From Sphingopyxis terrae subsp. terrae NBRC 15098 (GTDB taxonomy: Bacteria; Pseudomonadota; Alphaproteobacteria; Sphingomonadales; Sphingomonadaceae), in contig NZ_BCZQ01000018.1 in the NCBI RefSeq assembly GCF_001598815.1, positions 111,793 to 175,792 on the forward strand: a DNA stretch of 64,000 nucleotides, given 5' to 3'. Each line of letters starts with the position of its first letter. Position 1 is the first letter of the stretch. Both the position numbers and the translations under genes were made by a program. This document shows positions 18,201-27,470 of the stretch, piece after piece. The notes under the pieces were generated by a model. It saw nothing but the letters and a program-made list of their open reading frames with translations, did not search any database and was not told the origin of the DNA.

Positions 18201-18264
18201 CCGCTCACCCTGAGCTTGTCGAAGGATGGTTCTGAGCACCCTTCGACAAGCTCAGGGTGAGCGG
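18201..18264. repeat. Palindromic repeat, family B
   Basis: Arms 18201-18225 and 18240-18264 are perfect 25-base reverse complements, with core CTGAGCTTGTCGAAGG. The loop is 14 bases. This motif is a well-known sphingomonad intergenic repeat type. Only one copy lies in this window. Confidence 0.9.
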
Positions 18265-18290
18265 AAAGGTGGCGCTGAATAGTCCTTCTT

Positions 18291-18368
18291 TCGTCATCCC
18301 GGACTTGATCCGGGATCCATTCACGCAGCGTCGAAACAATGGATCCCGGATCAAGTCCGGGATGACGA
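18291..18368. repeat. Palindromic repeat, family C
   Basis: Arms 18291-18321 and 18338-18368 are perfect 31-base reverse complements containing CCCGGACTTGATCCGGG; the loop is 16 bases. A decayed relative lies at 9982-10053. Perfect arms imply recent mobility or active sequence maintenance. Confidence 0.92.
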
Positions 18369-18443
18369 TACCAAGAAGGTCGGTTGCTGCCCGCAACCGG
18401 TCGCCACCAATCCTTTGGATATGGCGAAAACCGAACCCGCCGA

Positions 18444-19961
18444 TTACTCCGCGGCTTCGAGGGCCGGGGCCGATGCCTCCTTCGATACCGACGCCGCCTT
18501 GCCGAACTTGAGCACGCCGTCGTCGACCGGGCCGGTGCGCATGTCGATGCGGTCCTGGACATAATTCTGGCTGAGCCGCCACGGCAGCTTGTCGGCATTT
18601 TTGGGCATGATGTGGAGCGCGCGCTGGATATAGCCTGACGAAAAGTCGAAGATATTCTCTTCGGTCAGGCTCGTCGGATCGGCGAGCAGCGGCGTCGCGA
18701 CCGTCGTGCCCGTATCGCGCATATGGTTGAGGACGCGGCAGACATATTCGGACACGATGTCGGCGCGCAGCGTCCAGCTGGCGTTGAGATAGCCGAAGAC
18801 GACCGAAAAATTCGGCACGTTCGAGAACATGCACGCCTTGTAATAGAAATGCTCGTTCCACGCGACCGGCTCGCCATCGACGCGGACGGGGATTTTGCCC
18901 GCGACCGCGAGCTTGAGGCCGGTCGCCGTAATGATCACGTCGGAGTCGAGATGCTGGCCCGATTTGAGCTGGATGCCGGTCTTGTCGAAGCGTTCGATAT
19001 GATCGGTGACGACCGAGGCCTTGCCCGCCTTCATCGCTTCGAAAAAGTCGGCATCGGGGACAAGGCAGAGCCGCTGGTCCCACGGATTATAGGGCGGGGT
19101 GAAAGCGACGGGATCGTAACGGTCGCCGAGCGCCTGCTTCAGCTTCTTGGTCAGGAAATCCGCAACCTTTTCCGGCTTTTCGCGCGCGCGGCGGAAAACG
19201 ATGTCCTGAAGGCGGATATTCTTGAACCGCGTCAGCCGGTAGGCGGTCTTTTCGGGCAGGACCTTGCGCAGGAAATTGGCGAAGCCGTCCTTCGCCGGAC
19301 GGATGGCATACCAGGTCGGCGTGCGTTGCAGCATCGTCACATGCGCGGCCTTGTCCGCCATCGACGGGACGATCGTCACCGCGGTAGCGCCCGATCCGAT
19401 GACCACGACCTTCTTGCCCGAATAGTCGAAATCCTTCGGCCAGAATTGCGGGTGGATGATCTGCCCCGCAAAATCCTCGCGCCCCGTGAAATTGGCGTCG
19501 AACGGCTCGTCATAATCATAATAGCCCGAGCCGAGGTAGAGCCAGCGCGCGGTCGTCGTGCTGACCGCGCCCTTGTCGTCTTCCATCGTCACGGTCCAGC
19601 GCGCGGCGGCGCTGTCCCAGTCGGCGCCGACAACCTTGTTGTTGAAGCGGATATGCTCGCGGATGCCGCGCTCGTCGACGATGCGGTTGAGATATTCGAG
19701 GATCGAAGGGCCGTCGGCGATCGACTTTTCGTGCCGCCACGGTTCGAAGACGAAACCCAGCGTGTGCATGTCGCTGTCCGACCGGATGCCGGGGTAGCGG
19801 AACAGATCCCAGGTGCCGCCCAGATTGGCCCGCCGCTCTACCAGCGCGAAGCTGCGGTCGGGACTGTGCATCTGGAGATGCGCGGCCATGCCGATGCCCG
19901 AAAGGCCGGCGCCGACGATCAGAACGTCCTGATCCACGGGGCTGTCCATGCCTGCCATCAT
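18444..19961 (-). CDS. Flavin-containing (Baeyer-Villiger type) monooxygenase
   Basis: A 505-residue FAD/NADPH monooxygenase. FAD site VLIVGAGLSGIGMAAHL near the N-terminus, NADPH site VVVIGSGATAVTI, and between them the Baeyer-Villiger fingerprint FAGQIIHPQFWP (F-x-G-x-x-x-H-x-x-x-W-P). Overall it resembles the EtaA/MymA group, which oxidises ketones and thioamides. I start at the ATG at 19961 because GGAG lies 6 bases upstream; an ATG at 19973 would add four residues and bury that site. Monocistronic. Confidence 0.92.
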   Translation of the reverse strand: MMAGMDSPVDQDVLIVGAGLSGIGMAAHLQMHSPDRSFALVERRANLGGTWDLFRYPGIRSDSDMHTLGFVFEPWRHEKSIADGPSILEYLNRIVDERGIREHIRFNNKVVGADWDSAAARWTVTMEDDKGAVSTTTARWLYLGSGYYDYDEPFDANFTGREDFAGQIIHPQFWPKDFDYSGKKVVVIGSGATAVTIVPSMADKAAHVTMLQRTPTWYAIRPAKDGFANFLRKVLPEKTAYRLTRFKNIRLQDIVFRRAREKPEKVADFLTKKLKQALGDRYDPVAFTPPYNPWDQRLCLVPDADFFEAMKAGKASVVTDHIERFDKTGIQLKSGQHLDSDVIITATGLKLAVAGKIPVRVDGEPVAWNEHFYYKACMFSNVPNFSVVFGYLNASWTLRADIVSEYVCRVLNHMRDTGTTVATPLLADPTSLTEENIFDFSSGYIQRALHIMPKNADKLPWRLSQNYVQDRIDMRTGPVDDGVLKFGKAASVSKEASAPALEAAE

Positions 19962-20150
19962 TTCGTCTCCCATTTGTCTTTAAGGTCGCAGCTTACGCAC
20001 AGCGTTGCATTTTGCAATCGAATTGACGTTTACGGAAAGGGCATCGCGGGCAATGCGCCATTGCCGCTGTCACAATATTGTCATAGGGGCGTCACCGAAT
20101 GGCAATGAAACACCGCGGCTCCGGCGGTAGTTTAGGATTTCGGCCGGTTT

Positions 20151-21275
20151 ATGCGTCAGATTGCGGTGCTTCCTTATCGATTCGCGGGTGTGGGCAAGGA
20201 TGGCCCGACCGAAATCATGCTCATCACCTCGCGCGGCACGGGCCGCTGGGTGATCCCGAAGGGCAATCCGCTGACCGGGATGGACCGTCACGCTTCGGCG
20301 GCGGTCGAGGCCGAGGAAGAGGCGGGGGTGATCGGCGCGGTCTGCCCGACCTCGATCGGTAGCTATGAATATCGCAAGCGCCGCGCGAACGGTGCCGCAA
20401 TCATGTACAATGTCGAGGTGTTTCCGCTCGCGGTGACGCGGGAGCTTTCCGAATGGAAGGAAATGGACGAGCGCGAGCGGCGCTGGTTCACTTTCGACGA
20501 GGCCGCGGGAGCGGTCGACGAACCCGATCTTCAGGCCCTTATCCGGTCGTTCGGCGACAGCGGTTTTCGCGTCGCGGCGCAGCGATCGGGGGTCATGTTC
20601 AACGTTGCGGAAAAGACAGGGGTCAATCGCATGTTTGCCTGGTTCCAGCGCCTGCTCCCGAGGCAGGGCAATTTCTTCGACCTGTTCGAAGCGCATGCTG
20701 CGACGCTCGCCGCGGGATCGGAAGCGCTGGCGCGGCTACTCCAGGGCGGCGAGGGCATGGCCGACCATATCCAGGAGATCGTCGAGCGCGAGCATGACGC
20801 CGACGCGATCACGCGCGAGGTGCTGCAGACCGTTCGTCGCACCTTCCTGACCCCCTTCGATCGCAGCGCGATCACCGACCTCATCGCCTCGATGGACGAT
20901 GCGATCGACGAGATGCAGAAGACTGCGGGCGCGATCGACCTGTACGACGTCAAGGAATTCGATCCCGAAATGCGCGACATCGCGGCGATCATCGTCGATG
21001 CCGCGCGGCTGACGGTCGAGGCGCTGCCGCTGCTGCGCAATGTTGCCGCGAACGGCACCCGCCTGCACGAACTCACCGAGCGGCTGGTCCGCATGGAGGG
21101 GCATGCCGACGAGATCCACGCGGCAGGGCTGAAGCGATTGTTCAAGGAACATGGTGCGTCGAACACGATCCACTTCATGATCGCGCGCGAACTCTACAGC
21201 CACCTCGAGCGCGTCGTCGACCGGTTCGAGGATGTCGCGAACGAAATCGACGGTCTGGTCATCGACCACGCGTAA
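20151..21275 (+). CDS. Nudix hydrolase fused to DUF47 (PhoU-like) domain
   Basis: One continuous 374-residue frame joins two proteins. Residues 1-150 are a Nudix domain of the DIPP-like type: RQIAVLPYRF, then a box at 38-60 starting GNPLTGMDRH and ending in EAEEEAGV, keeping the catalytic EExG Glu residues while the usual box Arg is Val. Residues 161-374 are a full-length DUF47/TIGR00153 domain (MFAWFQRLLPRQGNFFDLFE, a long helical bundle, LYSHLERVVDRFEDVANEID). DUF47 proteins usually precede PiT transporters, as here: pit starts 15 bases downstream. An internal ATG at 20631 (residue 161) has AGGGG 8 bases upstream, so separate translation of the DUF47 part is possible. The Nudix substrate (dinucleotide polyphosphate or inositol pyrophosphate type) is inferred from the family. 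Confidence 0.88.
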   Translation: MRQIAVLPYRFAGVGKDGPTEIMLITSRGTGRWVIPKGNPLTGMDRHASAAVEAEEEAGVIGAVCPTSIGSYEYRKRRANGAAIMYNVEVFPLAVTRELSEWKEMDERERRWFTFDEAAGAVDEPDLQALIRSFGDSGFRVAAQRSGVMFNVAEKTGVNRMFAWFQRLLPRQGNFFDLFEAHAATLAAGSEALARLLQGGEGMADHIQEIVEREHDADAITREVLQTVRRTFLTPFDRSAITDLIASMDDAIDEMQKTAGAIDLYDVKEFDPEMRDIAAIIVDAARLTVEALPLLRNVAANGTRLHELTERLVRMEGHADEIHAAGLKRLFKEHGASNTIHFMIARELYSHLERVVDRFEDVANEIDGLVIDHA

Positions 21276-21290
21276 GCGGGGCGCGCGCTC

Positions 21291-22304
21291 ATGCACGAAC
21301 TGGCATTTCCTCTTCTCGTCGGGCTGGTCCTCCTCGCGCTGGCGTTCGACTTTCTGAACGGCCTGCACGACGCCGCAAACAGCATTGCGACCGTTGTCGC
21401 GACGCGGCTGCTGAAGCCTGTGCAGGCGGTGATGTTCGCCGCCTTCTTCAACTTCGCGGCCTATTTCCTGAGCCTCGCTTTTCCGCAATTGCACAAGGTG
21501 GCAGAAACGATCGGCGCCGGGCTGATCGACAAGGATTTGGTCACGCCAGCGGTGGTCTTCGGTGCGCTGGTCGGCGCGATGTTCTGGAATGTCGTCACCT
21601 GGCTGAAGGGCATCCCGTCCTCGTCGAGCCATGCGCTCGTCGGCGGCATCGTCGGCGCGGGTATCGCCCATGCGGGATTCGAGGGCATCCAGTGGTCGGG
21701 GCTCAACAAGACGGTCATCGCGATCTTCCTCTCGCCGCTGCTCGGCATGCTGCTCTCGATGCTCGTGATGCTGCTCAGCAGCTGGGCGTTCCGGCGTTCG
21801 ACCGCGAAATTCGCGGAGGTCACGTTCCGCCGCCTGCATCTCGTTTCATCGGCCGCCTATTCGCTCAGCCACGGTCTTAACGACGCGCAGAAGACGATGG
21901 GCGTCATCACCGTGCTGCTGTATTCGACCGGCTATCTGACCGGTGATTTCCATGTGCCCCACTGGGTAGCGATCAGCTGCTATATCGCGATCGGTCTCGG
22001 CACCTTGTCGGGCGGGTGGAAGATCATCGAGACGATGGGCGGACGCATCACCAAATTGTCGCAGCATCAGGGCTTTGCCGCCTCGACCGGCGGGTCGATC
22101 ATGGTGTTCAGCGCCAGCCTGCTGGGTATCCCAGTGTCGACCACCCATACGATCACCGGCAGCATCATCGGCGCCGGTGTGGCGCGCCGCGCAAGTGCGG
22201 TGCGCTGGGGCGTGGCGAGCAATGTCGTCGTCGCCTGGTTCATCACCATCCCGGCGAGCGCGATGGTCGCCGCACTCTTCTATTCGCTTACGCGCCTCTT
22301 CTGA
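21291..22304 (+). CDS. pit: PiT-family inorganic phosphate transporter
   Basis: A 337-residue integral membrane protein with the duplicated PiT signature: FDFLNGLHDAANSIATVVATR in the first half and SLSHGLNDAQKTMGVI in the second, plus SSSSHALVGG and STTHTITGSIIG. It imports metal-phosphate complexes using proton motive force. Translationally close (15 bases) to the Nudix-DUF47 gene, so both are probably co-transcribed and functionally coupled. Confidence 0.95.
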   Translation: MHELAFPLLVGLVLLALAFDFLNGLHDAANSIATVVATRLLKPVQAVMFAAFFNFAAYFLSLAFPQLHKVAETIGAGLIDKDLVTPAVVFGALVGAMFWNVVTWLKGIPSSSSHALVGGIVGAGIAHAGFEGIQWSGLNKTVIAIFLSPLLGMLLSMLVMLLSSWAFRRSTAKFAEVTFRRLHLVSSAAYSLSHGLNDAQKTMGVITVLLYSTGYLTGDFHVPHWVAISCYIAIGLGTLSGGWKIIETMGGRITKLSQHQGFAASTGGSIMVFSASLLGIPVSTTHTITGSIIGAGVARRASAVRWGVASNVVVAWFITIPASAMVAALFYSLTRLF

Positions 22305-23786
22305 TCATTTTGCCGGGCGATAATCGATGCTCGCCGCCCCGACCATGCGGACGGGGAGGTAGAGGCCGTTGCCATACGCCTTGATCTCGCCGGTTTCGAA
22401 GCTGTCGATACGGGTTCGGATGACGAAGTCGCCTTCGCGCCGCTGGTCGATCGCGCGGCGGATCTTGGCTTCGAGTTCGGTGAGATCGCGGGTGAAATTC
22501 TGGGTCAGCGCGTCGGCGATCATCGGCGCGAAATCGGGTTGCTGTGCCAACAGCACGAAGATGTCGCCTTTGATCCCGTTTGTATCGCCCTTGACGTGCA
22601 GATCGGTGAAGCGAACCTCGGCCGATCCGGGCTTGTTCACCGGACGCGCGGTCAGCCAGACGCGGCCGCGGGTGGGCGCACGCTTCGCGCCGACCGGCAG
22701 CACGTCCATGTCGACCCCTACCGCGATCCTGTGGTCGGGGGCGCCATAGACAGTGACCTTGCCGATGCGCGCATCGACCGGACCGACGGCGGGCAGGTCG
22801 AACGGCCGTAGCGATCGTTTGGCGAGCGCCCGCGCGATCACGGGTCCGAGCTGCGCATAATCGGCGATCACCGGCACGCGCACGTCGAAATGCGGTTTGG
22901 GCATTTCGCGCACCAGCCGCGGCAGCGGCGTCGGCGCGGGATCCTGCGGCCGGTTCGACACGAAGCTTTCGGTCACCGCCTCGACCGCGAGATTGAGGTC
23001 GAGCCGCAGGCCATTGACGCGGAATCCGCCGAACAGGATACGCTGCGGCGTGACCCGCATCCACACGGGGGGATTTTCGCGGTTGAGCTCGATTGTCGTA
23101 AACGCCTGGCGCCAGATGTCGGCCGCCTGGGCGCGGATGTTGATGCGGGCGATCTCGCGATTCACTTCGCGTTCGACATCGCGGATCACCGGGCGGAGCT
23201 TTTCATCCGCCTCGTCGGTGAAGGTGATGCGCTGGCCCAGAAAGTCGATGCCGGGGGGATTGGTCCAGCCATAGCTGATCCGCGCCTTACCCTGCATCCG
23301 CCAGTCGCTGGTCAGATCGACGCGCACGCGCGCATGCGCCATTGCCGATCCGGTCGCGGTTTCACCCTTCAGCACGCCGCCGACGTCGCGCGCGCTGATC
23401 CGCGCATGCAGCGGTACATCGACGACGATCTCGTTTCCTTCGCCGCGCATGCGCAGCGCCCCGCGCGTGACCTGCCCGACGATGGTGCAGGGGATCGCCG
23501 GCGTCACCTTGACCTTCTTGCCGAACAGCTTGACGCGTTGCGGTTCGACGCAGGCCCTTTCGCGCCGGTTGATCGTCCACAGCGTCTTTGGGATCGCCCG
23601 TTCGAGTTCGCGTTTCAGTGGGGCGATGTCGGCGTTGACCGGGACCGCGATCAGCGACGTTTGCGAGGGGGTGGGCGCCGTGTCGGTGGCATGCGGCGGA
23701 GCTTCGTCGCCGCCCTTCGCGGGATCGCAGCCGGCGAGCGTAGCCGCCAGACATGATGCAACAATCAGCCCCTTGATCGCGTGCAT
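22305..23786 (-). CDS. DUF4403 family lipoprotein
   Basis: A 493-residue protein with a lipobox (CLAATLAGCDP). Residues about 45-490 match the DUF4403 layout: a repeated beta-rich fold with VPVNADIAPLKRELERAIP near the start, GKARISYGWTNPPGIDFLGQ mid-protein and IDSFETGEIKAYGNGLYLPV near the end. The function of this family is unknown; long lipoproteins of this kind are expected in the periplasm. The stop abuts the convergent pit stop. Confidence 0.85.
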   Translation of the reverse strand: MHAIKGLIVASCLAATLAGCDPAKGGDEAPPHATDTAPTPSQTSLIAVPVNADIAPLKRELERAIPKTLWTINRRERACVEPQRVKLFGKKVKVTPAIPCTIVGQVTRGALRMRGEGNEIVVDVPLHARISARDVGGVLKGETATGSAMAHARVRVDLTSDWRMQGKARISYGWTNPPGIDFLGQRITFTDEADEKLRPVIRDVEREVNREIARINIRAQAADIWRQAFTTIELNRENPPVWMRVTPQRILFGGFRVNGLRLDLNLAVEAVTESFVSNRPQDPAPTPLPRLVREMPKPHFDVRVPVIADYAQLGPVIARALAKRSLRPFDLPAVGPVDARIGKVTVYGAPDHRIAVGVDMDVLPVGAKRAPTRGRVWLTARPVNKPGSAEVRFTDLHVKGDTNGIKGDIFVLLAQQPDFAPMIADALTQNFTRDLTELEAKIRRAIDQRREGDFVIRTRIDSFETGEIKAYGNGLYLPVRMVGAASIDYRPAK

Positions 23787-23871
23787 GGCCCCATTCCCGA
23801 TCGATATCTGTCAGATAACATCGATCGGCGAAAGCCGTTCCAACAATTTGCGCGCACCAGGAAGAGGGCGA

Positions 23872-25242
23872 TCAGCCTGCGATGACCCCGAACAGGTCGT
23901 GCTCGTCGGCATCTTCGACCACCACATCGACGATGTCGCCGGCTTTCAGCGTCGCGGCGACATCGCGCAGATAGACATGCCCGTCGATTTCGGGGGCGTC
24001 GGCCTGGCTGCGGCCCGTGGCGCCGATGCTGCCGTCTTCGTCGGCTTCGCCCACTTCGTCGATGATGACGGCAAGCGTACGGCCGACCTTGGCGTCAAGC
24101 TTGGCGGCGCTGATCGCTGCGGTCTTCGCCATGATCCGCTGATAGCGTTCTTCCTTGACCTCTTCGGGGACCGGATCGGGCAGGGCATTCGCCTGCGCGC
24201 CCGCGACGGGTTCGAAGCGGAAGGCGCCGACGCGGTCGAGCTGCGCCTCGTCGAGCCAGTCGAGGAGATATTGGAAATCCTCTTCGGTTTCGCCGGGGAA
24301 ACCGACGACGAAGCTCGAACGGATCGCGATGTCGGGTGCGATCGCGCGCCATGCCTTCAGCCGTTCGAGCACCTTTGCTTCGTTCGCCGGGCGCTTCATC
24401 GCCTTCAGAACCTTCGGGCTCGCGTGCTGGAAGGGGATGTCCAGATAGGGCGTCAACAGCCCCTCGGCCATCAACGGGATCACCGCATCGACGTGCGGAT
24501 AGGGATAGACATAGTGGAGCCGCACCCACGGCGCGCGACCTTCGCTGGTGCGAAGCTGGCCGAGTTCGCGGGCGAGGTCGGTCATGTGCGCGCGCACCTC
24601 ATGACCCTTCCATTCGCGCGGCTGGTGCCGGATGTCGACGCCATAGGCCGAGGTGTCCTGGCTGATCACCAGCAACTCCTTCGTCCCTGCCGCGACGAGC
24701 TTTTCAGCCTCGCGCAGCACCGCGTCGATGCGACGGCTGACGAGCTTGCCGCGCAGATCGGGGATGATGCAGAAGGCGCAGCTGTGATTGCAGCCTTCGC
24801 TGATCTTCAAATAGCTGTAGTGGCGCGGTGTGAGCTTCAGCCCGCCTTCGGGGATCAAATCAACGAATGGCCCCTGCGTCGGCGGCGCCGCCTCGTGGAC
24901 CGCGTCGACAACCTGTTCATATTGATGCGCGCCGGTGACCGCGAGGACGTTGGGGAAACGCGCCCGAATGACCTCCGCCTCGTTGCCCATGCAGCCGGTG
25001 ACGATGACGCGGCCATTCTCCGCCATGGCCTCGCCGATCGCCTCCAGGCTTTCCTCCTTCGCGCTGTCGAGGAAGCCGCAGGTGTTGACGAGCACGACGT
25101 CGGCGCCGGCGTAATCGGGCGACAGGCCATAGCCGTCGGCGCGCAATTTGGTCAGAATCCGTTCGCTGTCGACGAGTGCCTTCGGACAGCCGAGCGAAAC
25201 CATGCCGACTTTCGGCTGGGCGGGGAGGGTCTTGATTGTCAT
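23872..25242 (-). CDS. rimO: Ribosomal protein S12 methylthiotransferase RimO
   Basis: A 456-residue radical-SAM enzyme that methylthiolates an Asp of ribosomal protein S12. The N-terminal UPF0004 domain supplies three cluster Cys ([37 protein letters not shown]), the radical-SAM motif is [17 protein letters not shown], and a C-terminal TRAM domain ends in [11 protein letters not shown]. The SLGCPK start distinguishes RimO from MiaB. Monocistronic or at the end of the K+ channel operon (64 bases away). Confidence 0.96.
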   Translation of the reverse strand: MTIKTLPAQPKVGMVSLGCPKALVDSERILTKLRADGYGLSPDYAGADVVLVNTCGFLDSAKEESLEAIGEAMAENGRVIVTGCMGNEAEVIRARFPNVLAVTGAHQYEQVVDAVHEAAPPTQGPFVDLIPEGGLKLTPRHYSYLKISEGCNHSCAFCIIPDLRGKLVSRRIDAVLREAEKLVAAGTKELLVISQDTSAYGVDIRHQPREWKGHEVRAHMTDLARELGQLRTSEGRAPWVRLHYVYPYPHVDAVIPLMAEGLLTPYLDIPFQHASPKVLKAMKRPANEAKVLERLKAWRAIAPDIAIRSSFVVGFPGETEEDFQYLLDWLDEAQLDRVGAFRFEPVAGAQANALPDPVPEEVKEERYQRIMAKTAAISAAKLDAKVGRTLAVIIDEVGEADEDGSIGATGRSQADAPEIDGHVYLRDVAATLKAGDIVDVVVEDADEHDLFGVIAG

Positions 25243-25306
25243 GATCGGCCGCGCGCATAGGCGATTTTTGCGCCCTTGTCACGCGCCCGCTGCTTGGGCG
25301 TTAAGC

Positions 25307-26362
25307 CTAATCGGCTTCGCACGCCTCGCACGGGATGACTTCGACCAATATGTCGCCGCTCTGCAGGGATTTTGCACCCGCTTCCCAGAAGCCGATCGGC
25401 TGACCGCCGCGATAGATGCGCAGGCCGCGGCCGCCGCTGGCGAGTTCGTCGATGCTCTTGCCGATTTCCTCGGGCCGCACCGGGCGTTCGTTGAGCTGCA
25501 CCTTGCCCGATACCGAGGCAAGGTCGGCCATATAATCGGCGATATGCGCGCCTTGCGCCGATCCGGCGAGCAGTAGCCCGGTGAAGCTGACCGGGTTGAT
25601 GACGTCGTTCGCACCCGCTTGCCGCGCGAGCAATTCATTGTCCTGAGTCCGGATGACGACGCTGATCGGTACCTGCGGCGCAAGATGCCGGACGGTCAGG
25701 ACGATCAGGATCGACGTGTCGTCGCGTCCCGCCGATACCAGCACCGAGCGGGCCTGCGCGATCCGCACATCGAGCAAGGTTTCGTCGCTCGATGCATCGC
25801 CTTCCAGCACGTTGCAGCCCATCGCTTCGGCGGCATTGATGCGCTGGCGCGACGGATCGATGACGACAATGCAAGCGGGATCGGTGCCGCGCGCGATCAG
25901 TTCGTGAACCGCCTCGCCGCCGCTGACGCCGAAGCCCAGAACGACGATGTGATCGGTGAGTTTTGCCTGGATGCGAGCCATGCGCCATTTTTCCCATGTG
26001 CGTTTGATGACGAAACTATAGGCCGTGCCGACAAAGATGAAGAGCACGGCGATGCGGATCGGGGTCACGATCAGCGCCTCGATCAGGCGCGAGCGGTCCG
26101 ATACCGGCGCAATATCGCCGAACCCGGTGGTCGTGACAGAAATCATCGTGAAATAGACGACGTCGAGGAAGCTGATGTGGCCGTCGTGGCTGTCCTTCAG
26201 TCCGGCGCGATCGATCCAGTGAACCAGAACAACGAAGGCGATCAGCAGGAAGGCAAGGCCGAGCCGCGCGGTGACATCCGCCCAGACGGGCCATTTGCTC
26301 GCGCGGCGCAGCGGTTGAAACCGGTGCTGGAGCTTCAGTCGGTCGGACGGACGACGGCTCAT
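25307..26362 (-). CDS. Potassium channel with cytosolic NAD-binding (RCK) domain
   Basis: A 351-residue protein: two membrane helices flank the pore loop with selectivity filter TTTGFGD (MISVTTTGFGDIAPVSDR), followed by a RCK/TrkA-N domain (HIVVLGFGVSGGEAVHEL, VVIDPSRQRINAAEAMG) and a short TrkA-C-like tail. Likely a ligand-gated K+ channel of the MthK/Kch type. The start codon overlaps the upstream nlpD-like stop by ATGA, so the two are translationally coupled. Confidence 0.93.
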   Translation of the reverse strand: MSRRPSDRLKLQHRFQPLRRASKWPVWADVTARLGLAFLLIAFVVLVHWIDRAGLKDSHDGHISFLDVVYFTMISVTTTGFGDIAPVSDRSRLIEALIVTPIRIAVLFIFVGTAYSFVIKRTWEKWRMARIQAKLTDHIVVLGFGVSGGEAVHELIARGTDPACIVVIDPSRQRINAAEAMGCNVLEGDASSDETLLDVRIAQARSVLVSAGRDDTSILIVLTVRHLAPQVPISVVIRTQDNELLARQAGANDVINPVSFTGLLLAGSAQGAHIADYMADLASVSGKVQLNERPVRPEEIGKSIDELASGGRGLRIYRGGQPIGFWEAGAKSLQSGDILVEVIPCEACEAD

Positions 26363-27429
26363 CGCGGCGGCAACTGCTTCATCGGATCGACGGGTATCCG
26401 ATTCTTGCGGAGCTGGAAATGGAGTTGCGGCGATTGCACCTGCCCGGTGGCGCCGGCGAGGCCGATCACCTCGCCCGCCTTGACTGCCTGTCCGCGCTGG
26501 ACGTTGATCTTGGCCGCATGGCCATAGGCGCTCATCCAGCCGCCGCCATGGTCGATCAGGATCAGGCCGCCATACACCGCGATCTGATCGCCGGCATAGG
26601 CGACCACCCCGGCCGCCGCGGCATGGATCGGCGTCCCGCGCGCGGCGGCGATGTTGATCCCGTCATTGACCTTGCCGGGCGCAAGCGGCCCGAAACGTGC
26701 GATCAGCTTGCCCCGCAGCGGCCATTGGAAACGACCCGAAAAGGCGGCGGGCGGCGCGATGGCGGTGGTGACGGGCGCGCGCGGCGCGGCGCTGGCGGCG
26801 GCGGGACGCGTTTTAGCGGCGAGTGCGGGCTGGCTGCCGGTCATGATATCGTCGATATCGAGACGGAAGGCGGCGGCGCGCGCGGCGACATCGACCTGTT
26901 CCGGTGTCAGCGGCCGGGCCGACGCGGGCAGGCGCAAGCGCTGGCCGACGCGCAGGATATAGGGCTCGGCAAGCGCGTTGATCGTCAGCACCTCGCCCCA
27001 ATCGACGCCATAGGCATGGGCGATGCCGATGCCGGTCTCGCCCGCGGCGACGCGGTGGTAGCGACCCGCCGGAATCCGCAGTTGTTGCCCAGGGCGCAGC
27101 GTATAGGGCGGCGCAAGGTCGTTCTCCATCGCGATGGCCTCGGACCCCGCACCGGTCATCGCACCGATCGCGCGCAGCGTGTCGCCGGGGCGCACGATAT
27201 AGGTCGAAGCGGCAATATCGCGGGCGTTGGCCGCGACAGGCTGAAGCGTCCAGGTCGGTCGCGCGTCGCCGCCGACAACCTCCCCGAGCGAACCCCGCTC
27301 GAAGTCGGAGGCCGGCGCCTTATGCGCAGCCGAAGGGGCGCGCGGAGCCGGAGCGGTGGTGGCCGGAATACAGGCCGACAGGAAGAGGGCGCCGGTCAAC
27401 GCGCCGATATAATGATGAATTTTCCCCAC
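26359..27429 (-). CDS. nlpD: NlpD-like lipoprotein with two LysM and a degenerate LytM (M23) domain
   Basis: A 356-residue lipoprotein. I start at GTG 27429, preceded by AAAGGGA; the N-terminus then reads GKIHHYIGALTGALFLSAC, a lipobox. LysM 1 begins STYIVRPGDTLRAIG and LysM 2 begins HRVAAGETGIGIA. The C-terminal LytM fold lacks metal ligands: the usual HxxxD is NDGIN and the HxH site is QLHF, as in E. coli NlpD, and the end (PVDPMKQLPPR) parallels it. NlpD activates cell-division amidases rather than cutting murein. The gene follows surE, as nlpD does in enterobacteria. Confidence 0.85.
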   Translation of the reverse strand: MGKIHHYIGALTGALFLSACIPATTAPAPRAPSAAHKAPASDFERGSLGEVVGGDARPTWTLQPVAANARDIAASTYIVRPGDTLRAIGAMTGAGSEAIAMENDLAPPYTLRPGQQLRIPAGRYHRVAAGETGIGIAHAYGVDWGEVLTINALAEPYILRVGQRLRLPASARPLTPEQVDVAARAAAFRLDIDDIMTGSQPALAAKTRPAAASAAPRAPVTTAIAPPAAFSGRFQWPLRGKLIARFGPLAPGKVNDGINIAAARGTPIHAAAAGVVAYAGDQIAVYGGLILIDHGGGWMSAYGHAAKINVQRGQAVKAGEVIGLAGATGQVQSPQLHFQLRKNRIPVDPMKQLPPR

Positions 27430-27470
27430 TGCGTCCCTTTGGCAGAGCCGCGCGGGGAAAGCTACTATGG

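Larger units (their letters stand above)
18127..18443. other. Intergenic region holding two long palindromes
   Basis: No gene is supported. Nearly the whole gap is occupied by two unrelated inverted repeats (18201-18264 and 18291-18368) lying back to back between the DUF3008 gene and the monooxygenase stop. Frames that cross them are by-products of the repeats. Confidence 0.85.

Noticed and set aside
18257..18511. Small open frame across the palindromes
   Set aside because: It consists of translated repeat arms and has no ribosome site; close relatives of these repeats are read the same way by chance.
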